Assembly (NCBI GenBank): GCA_936924235.1 | Contig: CAKZHN010000256.1 | Span: 1 to 10,059, forward strand | Direction: 5' to 3' | DNA length: 10,059 bases | Source of the DNA: an uncultured Rhodoplanes sp. | GTDB lineage: Bacteria; Pseudomonadota; Alphaproteobacteria; Rhizobiales; Xanthobacteraceae | Shown: one piece after another, positions 6,564 through 10,059 of the stretch | Layout of the letters: the number at the start of each line of letters is the position of its first letter | How positions within the stretch are numbered: the first letter of the stretch is position 1 | Program-made: the position numbers and the translations under genes | Notes under the pieces: model-generated | What the model saw: the letters and a program-made list of their open reading frames with translations, nothing else | The model's database searches: none | What the model was told of the DNA's origin: nothing

Positions 6564-7454
6564 ATGCCTGCACAAGCATCCGCCAACGTCATCGCCATCC
6601 CGCAGCCGCTGGCTGCCGGCGCCGTCCCGCCGGTCGTCCCCGTCGCCAAGGCGGAGTTCGACCGCTTCCACGGCATCGACGAAGGCGACGAGCCGCTGCG
6701 CAGCCGCATCGCCGACTACTACGAGGCCGCCGGCGGCAGCCGGAATCTCGACCCGACGTCGAACGACAATCCCTGGTCGGCGGCCTTCGTGTCGTTCTGC
6801 ATGAAGCAGGGCGGCGCCACCGCGGCGCAATTCCGCTTCAACATGGCGCACAGCGTCTACATCCATGCCGCCATCGCCAATGCCATGGCCAACGCCGGCG
6901 TGTTCCGCGGCCACCGCATCACCGAATATGCGCCCAGGCTCGGCGATCTCATCCACCACAACCGCAGCGGCGGCCATCTCGACTTCGAGTTCGCCCGCGA
7001 CAACCTGTTCTACGCCTCGCACAGCGCCATCGTGGTCGACTTCGAGACGCGCAGCGGCGTCCGCCACGCCATCACGGTCGGCGGCAACGAGGGCATCGCG
7101 GGCGGCACCGGCACGGTCGGCAAGAAGGCCTTCCCGCTGCGTGCCGACGGCCTGCTCAACCAGGCGTCGATCGGCGTCAAGCTGATCAGCGTGGTCGAGA
7201 ATCTGACCGCTGCGGGTGGCGTCGCGGCGCCGGCCGGACCGGTCGGGCGCTTCCTGGTCAATGTCCGCACCGACCTGAAGCTGCGCGGCGGCCCCGGCGC
7301 GGATTTCCCGATCATCAAGTCGCTGGCCGACGGCACGGCGCTGACCGTGCTGGAGTTCACCGATACGCCGGGCGGCCGCTGGGCATTGGTCGATCTCGAG
7401 GACGACGGCGTGAAGGACGGCTTCGTATTCGCGAAGTTCATCGACCCGGTATGA
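6564..7454 (+). CDS. DUF2272-like cysteine hydrolase with C-terminal SH3b domain
   Basis: The 296-residue protein has two parts. Residues about 36-185 resemble DUF2272, which is related to NlpC/P60 and CHAP amidases. NPWSAAFVSFCMKQGG carries Cys79 as probable nucleophile, AHSVYIHAAI follows (His96), PRLGDLIHH is a typical GDLI turn, and ASHSAIVVDF carries His153 as the probable catalytic His, followed by TVGGNEGIAGG. Residues about 226-296 form an SH3b-like wall-binding domain (VRTDLKLRGGPGADFPIIKSL, GRWALVDL, GFVFAKFIDP). Cutting of peptidoglycan peptides is the likely role. A strong ribosome-binding site AAGGAG (6551-6556) supports the ATG at 6564. The N-terminus is Ala/Pro/Val-rich but has no signal peptide, which is odd for a wall enzyme. 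The stop lies in the palindrome GACCGCGCGCGGTC (7453-7466). The domain call is from pattern memory and should be tested by profile search. Confidence 0.8.
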   Translation: MPAQASANVIAIPQPLAAGAVPPVVPVAKAEFDRFHGIDEGDEPLRSRIADYYEAAGGSRNLDPTSNDNPWSAAFVSFCMKQGGATAAQFRFNMAHSVYIHAAIANAMANAGVFRGHRITEYAPRLGDLIHHNRSGGHLDFEFARDNLFYASHSAIVVDFETRSGVRHAITVGGNEGIAGGTGTVGKKAFPLRADGLLNQASIGVKLISVVENLTAAGGVAAPAGPVGRFLVNVRTDLKLRGGPGADFPIIKSLADGTALTVLEFTDTPGGRWALVDLEDDGVKDGFVFAKFIDPV

Positions 7455-7527
7455 CCGCGCGCGGTCGGCAATGTGGGGTTTCAAGCAGAAGCTGCCGCGA
7501 TGCTGGAGGTCTTGCTCTCTACCCATA

Positions 7528-7608
7528 GCCCGTCGAAGACGGGCGTGAACGCCCTTGTTGCGGGAGAGGGTGCCCGAGCCAGTGCGTTCACGCGCGTCTC
7601 CGACGCGC
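7528..7608. repeat. Three-hairpin palindromic repeat between convergent genes
   Basis: GCCCGTC-GAA-GACGGGC (7528-7544) and GCGCGTC-TCC-GACGCGC (7592-7608) are two perfect 7-bp hairpins. They flank a perfect 9-bp inverted repeat, CGTGAACGC (7544-7552) with GCGTTCACG (7584-7592), so the whole folds as a cross. It lies between the end of the DUF2272 gene and the end of the gene on the opposite strand and may serve as a bidirectional transcript end. Palindromes containing GTTCACGC-type arms are familiar from Bradyrhizobium intergenic DNA. Confidence 0.8.
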
Positions 7609-7624
7609 TAAGGCGAGGGCTTGC

Positions 7625-8221
7625 TCATCGCGGCTTCTCACCTTGCCGCACCGAGCTTGACCACAGTTCCTTGTCGCAGCCGTCGTTCTCGCTGTGCAAG
7701 ACAGCAACGGCGGCATCGCCGACGAAATTCGCCATCGCGGTTTTCATGCTGCTCGGATATTCGAACGCGATCTGATGCCAGGTCCGGCCGGCGCAGGCGA
7801 TCACGGCCTCCCGATAGAATAGGCGGTCGCCGCCCTTGTTGCCGGCAACGGCGATCCAATTTTGCCGGGCGCGCAGATCGGTAATGCTCTCTCCATCGGC
7901 AAACGCAAAGTCCTTCATGAATAACGCGACCTTGGTCTGGTCGACCGGCGATGTGTAAATCGCGACAGACGCCGACCCTTCAGGCGACGTGAAGCGCTTG
8001 CCTGTCCCATTCGGGTCTTCCGGCTGCTGAAGCCAGTCCCTTGGAATCAATTGCGCGAGGCCTGGCGCTGGCGGCTGATCCGGCCGGTTGGCCGGGAGTT
8101 GGTCCCGCGGCTCAGCGATCCAGGGCTGTTCAGGAACGCGATAGGAGCGATGGCGATGACGTGCCTCGGCCGTCGAGAGGCTGACTGCAAGGCTCAAGGC
8201 TATGGCGACGGCACGACGCAT
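7625..8221 (-). CDS. Exported hypothetical protein
   Basis: This 198-residue protein starts with MRRAVAIALSLAVSLSTAEA, a standard Sec signal peptide with a probable cleavage at 20, followed by a basic His/Arg patch and a proline-rich segment to about residue 55. The mature domain contains IPRDWLQQPEDP, FTSPEGSASVAIYTSP, ARQNWIAVAGNKGGDRLFYR and HQIAFEYPSSMKTAMANFV. Two cysteines, Cys143 and Cys182, could form a disulphide in the periplasm. I recognise it only as a protein of unknown function also found in Bradyrhizobium-like genomes. The ATG at 8221 is preferred over an upstream frame extension starting at 8323, which would overlap the deacetylase gene and hide the signal peptide. It lies 58 bases downstream of the deacetylase on the same strand and could be cotranscribed. 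Confidence 0.75.
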   Translation of the reverse strand: MRRAVAIALSLAVSLSTAEARHRHRSYRVPEQPWIAEPRDQLPANRPDQPPAPGLAQLIPRDWLQQPEDPNGTGKRFTSPEGSASVAIYTSPVDQTKVALFMKDFAFADGESITDLRARQNWIAVAGNKGGDRLFYREAVIACAGRTWHQIAFEYPSSMKTAMANFVGDAAVAVLHSENDGCDKELWSSSVRQGEKPR

Positions 8222-8279
8222 GTGTCCACTGTCGCAGACAACCGCCGAGCGAGGGATCTGGTTCCTGGCCGAGCCGAGT

Positions 8280-9173
8280 CTAGGGCACACACGACGCCGG
8301 CAGCTTGGCCGCGTGGTCCGCAATTCCGCCCGGCGTCGTCACCCACACCTTGTCGAAGCCCGGATGCTGCAGCAGGGTCTGCAGCGCCTGCCGCACCTGC
8401 GCGAGCCGGAACGGCTGGCCGGTGCAGAACGTGTGCATCGAGATGCCGAACACCAGCGACTGATTCTTGGAAAGCCGCAGCATCTCCTCGAACTGGTCGA
8501 GGATCATGCGGTTGAAGTCCGTCGCCGGCTGGGCGCGGCTCAGCATCGTCGGCGTGTCGTTGATCTCGATCGGGTAGGGCACCGACATGATGCGGCCCTT
8601 GCGCGTCTTCATCCAGAACGGCTGGTCGTCGGCCGGCCAGTCCATCAGGAAGGTGTAGCCGTTCTCCTGAAGGAGGTCCGGCGTCGTCGCCGTCTCCGAG
8701 ATCCACGGGCCCATCCAGCCATAGGGACGCCGGCCGCAGCTCTCGGCCAGCGTCTTGGTCGCCTGCGCGATCATCGCCGCCTCGGTGGCCTCGTCCATGT
8801 CGGACTGGCGCTCCGAGTTGGTGTAGCCGTGGCCGATCACCTCGTCGCCGCGCTTGCGGATGCGCGCCGGGATCTGCGGCATCTCCTCGCACACCGACGC
8901 ATTGAGCAGATGGCACATCGGCAGCTTGAACTCGTCCATCATGTCGAACACGCGCCAGATGCCGACGCGCAGGCCGTAGTCGCGCCAGCCGAAATTGCGC
9001 ACGTCCGGCTGCGGCCCGGGCGCGGTCGGCGTGTGGCCGAGACCTTCGCCGAAGCTGAAATGCTCGACATTGAGCGCGCAATAAAAGGCCAGCCGCTTGC
9101 CGTCCGGCCAGGTGAAGTCCTGCCGCTCGGTGATCGGCGAATAGGCGTAGCGGTTGTGTTTTTTCAGCTTCAT
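8280..9173 (-). CDS. Polysaccharide deacetylase family protein, PuuE-like
   Basis: This 297-residue cytoplasmic protein belongs to the NodB/CE4 superfamily, closest by pattern to the PuuE (allantoinase) and related amide hydrolase branch. Seen features are FYCALNVEHFSFGEG near residue 30-44, the WRDYGLRVGIWRVFDMMDEF helix, EVIGHGYTNSE with His115, RPYGWMGPWISE, YTFLMDWPADDQP and GISMHTFCTGQPFR. The canonical Asp-Asp and second His of metal-dependent deacetylases are not seen (ALNVE and HGYTNS instead), as in PuuE, which is reported to work without a metal. There is no signal peptide, so a small amide or imide is a better guess as substrate than wall polysaccharide. No purine catabolism genes are nearby. 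The ATG at 9173 is preceded by a good promoter on the same strand. The family is secure, the substrate is not. Confidence 0.92.
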   Translation of the reverse strand: MKLKKHNRYAYSPITERQDFTWPDGKRLAFYCALNVEHFSFGEGLGHTPTAPGPQPDVRNFGWRDYGLRVGIWRVFDMMDEFKLPMCHLLNASVCEEMPQIPARIRKRGDEVIGHGYTNSERQSDMDEATEAAMIAQATKTLAESCGRRPYGWMGPWISETATTPDLLQENGYTFLMDWPADDQPFWMKTRKGRIMSVPYPIEINDTPTMLSRAQPATDFNRMILDQFEEMLRLSKNQSLVFGISMHTFCTGQPFRLAQVRQALQTLLQHPGFDKVWVTTPGGIADHAAKLPASCVP

Positions 9174-9203
9174 GGGCGCGCTTTCGTTACTGTCCAGCGT
9201 GGA

Positions 9204-9232
9204 TTTATACGGGGACTGTAAGCGTTTTCCAA
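9204..9232 (-). promoter_or_regulatory. Promoter of the deacetylase gene
   Basis: Read on the minus strand, TTGGAA (9232-9227) and TATAAA (9209-9204) are separated by 17 bases, close to the sigma70 consensus. The expected start is near 9197, giving a 5' leader of about 24 bases before the ATG at 9173. No second promoter is needed for the downstream exported-protein gene. Confidence 0.65.
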
Positions 9233-9233
9233 T

Positions 9234-9250
9234 TCATCTGGATCAGATGA
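9234..9250. promoter_or_regulatory. 17-bp palindromic operator candidate
   Basis: TCATCTG-GAT-CAGATGA is a perfect 7-3-7 inverted repeat, one base upstream of the -35 element of the deacetylase promoter. The spacing and symmetry fit the site of a dimeric regulator such as a GntR- or LysR-type protein. Which regulator binds is unknown, since none is encoded in this window. Confidence 0.5.
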
Positions 9251-9259
9251 TACATCGCA

Positions 9260-9341
9260 GCTAGCGTGGCTAGCGTAGTGTTGGCCGAGCTAGGCGAAGC
9301 CCACCATTGCTTTGTCGGAGTTGCGATATTTTATGGCGGGC
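9260..9341. repeat. Degraded intergenic repeat with a tandem 9-mer
   Basis: GCTAGCGTG and GCTAGCGTA stand in tandem (9260-9268, 9269-9277). Then GCCCACCAT (9299-9307) pairs with ATGGCGGGC (9333-9341) at eight of nine positions. GAAGCCCACCAT...ATGG-GGGC palindromes occur repeatedly in Bradyrhizobium intergenic DNA as I remember it. Short frames across this stretch are therefore unlikely to be genes. Confidence 0.45.
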
Positions 9342-9413
9342 CCGGCGCTCCGCGCCTTGGTCCGGCACACGCTGCTATGGTTACATCTAATCGGGCAATT
9401 TTTGGGGGAACCG

Positions 9414-9878
9414 ATGCTAAAGGTGGCTCTGGACTGGCTCACGATGTTTGGTGAGTGGGCGATTGTCGGTGCAATCTTTTACGAGGGACGCGTTGCTTTG
9501 AAAGAGTACCGGAACGCCAGACTATTCGACGCTATCAAATATGTTGAAGACGGTGATACGAGAGCCGCACGTACGACAATTTACAAAGAGCTGCAAAGGC
9601 GGCAGCCTGCAAAGACAAATTGGTGGGACGAGGACTCTCCACTTTCGGAGGCGGCTTCGATAGTATGCGCTCGCTACAATCTGCTCGGTGCTGTCACTCG
9701 GGAAGATGTGGTATTGCGTGAATTCATTGTGCGCGAGTGGGCGAACAACATTTGTACAACATACGAAGCGCTCAAGGATTATATGCAATATCGAGAGACA
9801 TCTCCGACGGGCCGCAAAGGTATGTGGCGTCGCTATGCGGAATTGTACGAGGAAGCTCAACGCTTACCCCGCAATTGA
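9414..9878 (+). CDS. Small membrane-anchored protein, DUF4760-like
   Basis: The 154-residue protein has one N-terminal hydrophobic segment at about residues 4-23 (WLTMFGEWAIVGAIFYEG) followed by a charged cytoplasmic helical domain. The domain contains DAIKYVEDGDTRAARTTIYKEL, ASIVCARYNLLGAVTREDVV, FIVREWANNICTTYEALKDY and a C-terminal RRYAELYEEAQRL. This layout, with a two-helix core and W/R/Y signature, resembles DUF4760, whose function is unknown. The ATG at 9414 is preferred because GGGGGAA (9404-9410) precedes it closely. A TTG at 9312 would add 34 residues encoded by degraded repeat DNA. Two hand-counted 60-base lines of this gene (9481-9600) are about 49% GC, against 77% in a line of the Bug gene, and the codon choice is unlike its neighbours, so recent acquisition is likely. 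The family name is tentative. Confidence 0.65.
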   Translation: MLKVALDWLTMFGEWAIVGAIFYEGRVALKEYRNARLFDAIKYVEDGDTRAARTTIYKELQRRQPAKTNWWDEDSPLSEAASIVCARYNLLGAVTREDVVLREFIVREWANNICTTYEALKDYMQYRETSPTGRKGMWRRYAELYEEAQRLPRN

Positions 9879-10022
9879 GCTACCGCGGCGGGTGTCTCTG
9901 CGCTGGCCGTATTTTCCAGCTTATGTCCGATATCTCCAGCACGGGGCTTTGTCGCTTGGCATGAGACCCGCGCTGCCGCTAGCATCACTTCAGCCATCGG
10001 CACCGCGAAATCCCGCGACGTT
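9879..10022. other. Terminal stretch without a gene
   Basis: These 144 bases follow the DUF4760-like gene and show no start with a ribosome-binding site, no repeat and no recognisable protein on either strand. Frames that cross it continue into the adapter and end there by chance. Being next to an assembly artefact, the bases may also carry errors. Confidence 0.4.
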
Positions 10023-10059
10023 AGATCGGCAGAGCGTCGTGTAGGGAAAGAGTGTAGAT
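10023..10059 (+). other. Illumina adapter contamination at the contig end
   Basis: The last 37 bases, beginning AGATCGGCAGAGCGTCGTGT, match the reverse complement of the Illumina TruSeq universal adapter at all positions except 10030 (C in place of A). They run to the last base of the window. This is library sequence, not genomic DNA, and shows that the window ends at a physical contig end. Confidence 0.95.

Noticed and set aside
5036..6709. Long minus-strand reading frame of 557 codons
   Set aside because: It runs antisense through the Bug gene and straight across the tRNA-Phe gene, and its protein is Arg/Gly-rich without domains. High GC produces such frames.
6366..7526. Minus-strand frame of 386 codons opposite the DUF2272 gene
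   Set aside because: Antisense shadow in GC-rich DNA; the sense gene has a strong ribosome-binding site and recognisable domains.
7473..7775. Plus-strand 100-codon frame after the DUF2272 gene
   Set aside because: It is built from the three-hairpin repeat and the opposite strand of the exported-protein gene; no ribosome-binding site.
8202..9221. Plus-strand frame of 339 codons opposite the deacetylase
   Set aside because: It is the codon shadow of the deacetylase, crosses that gene's promoter and shows no family.
9266..9454. Small plus-strand frame of 62 codons
   Set aside because: It lies in degraded repeat DNA, overlaps the start of the better-supported gene at 9414 and has no ribosome-binding site.
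1..10059. CRISPR array, toxin-antitoxin pair or known defence genes
   Set aside because: No regularly spaced direct repeats and no matching gene pairs were seen on either strand.

Overview
The window is high-GC DNA from an alphaproteobacterium, most likely of the order Hyphomicrobiales and close to Bradyrhizobium, Rhodopseudomonas or Xanthobacteraceae. The evidence is the gene order (hisD, UPF0262, low-molecular-weight phosphatase, maf, yacG, tRNA-Phe), a TctC/Bug-type binding protein, and intergenic palindromes of the kind common in that group. The last 37 bases match an Illumina adapter, so this is the unclean end of a draft contig and nothing can be said about what lies to the right.

Layout. 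1-2199 (+): the 3' part of hisD, a three-hairpin repeat, a UPF0262 gene and a low-molecular-weight phosphatase gene. 2200-2926 (+): a short promoter-like gap, then maf. 2927-4909 (+): a 134-bp palindromic repeat, an acyl-CoA synthetase-like gene and yacG. The ligase and repeat look like an insertion into an otherwise conserved cluster, and infA, which often sits between the phosphatase and maf in relatives, is absent. 4910-6049 (+): a small hairpin repeat and a TctC/Bug periplasmic binding protein. 6120-6244 (+): tRNA-Phe (GAA) with a strong promoter. 6245-6563: about 320 bases with no gene. 6564-7454 (+): a DUF2272-like hydrolase with a C-terminal SH3b domain. 7455-7624: a three-hairpin repeat between convergent genes. 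7625-9173 (-): a small exported protein of unknown function and, upstream of it, a PuuE-like polysaccharide deacetylase with a good promoter and a palindromic operator candidate. 9174-10022: a region of visibly lower GC with degraded repeats and one small membrane-anchored protein gene resembling DUF4760. 10023-10059: adapter.

How the genes fit together. The left half is housekeeping: histidine biosynthesis, nucleotide-pool or septum-linked Maf, and the gyrase inhibitor YacG. The right half is accessory: solute capture (Bug), wall or polysaccharide chemistry (DUF2272 and CE4-like proteins) and unknowns. I found no CRISPR array, phage module, toxin-antitoxin pair or recognisable defence system. 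The most solid unusual observations are the adapter tail, the three structured repeats placed exactly at gene boundaries, and the promoter-operator arrangement upstream of the deacetylase.
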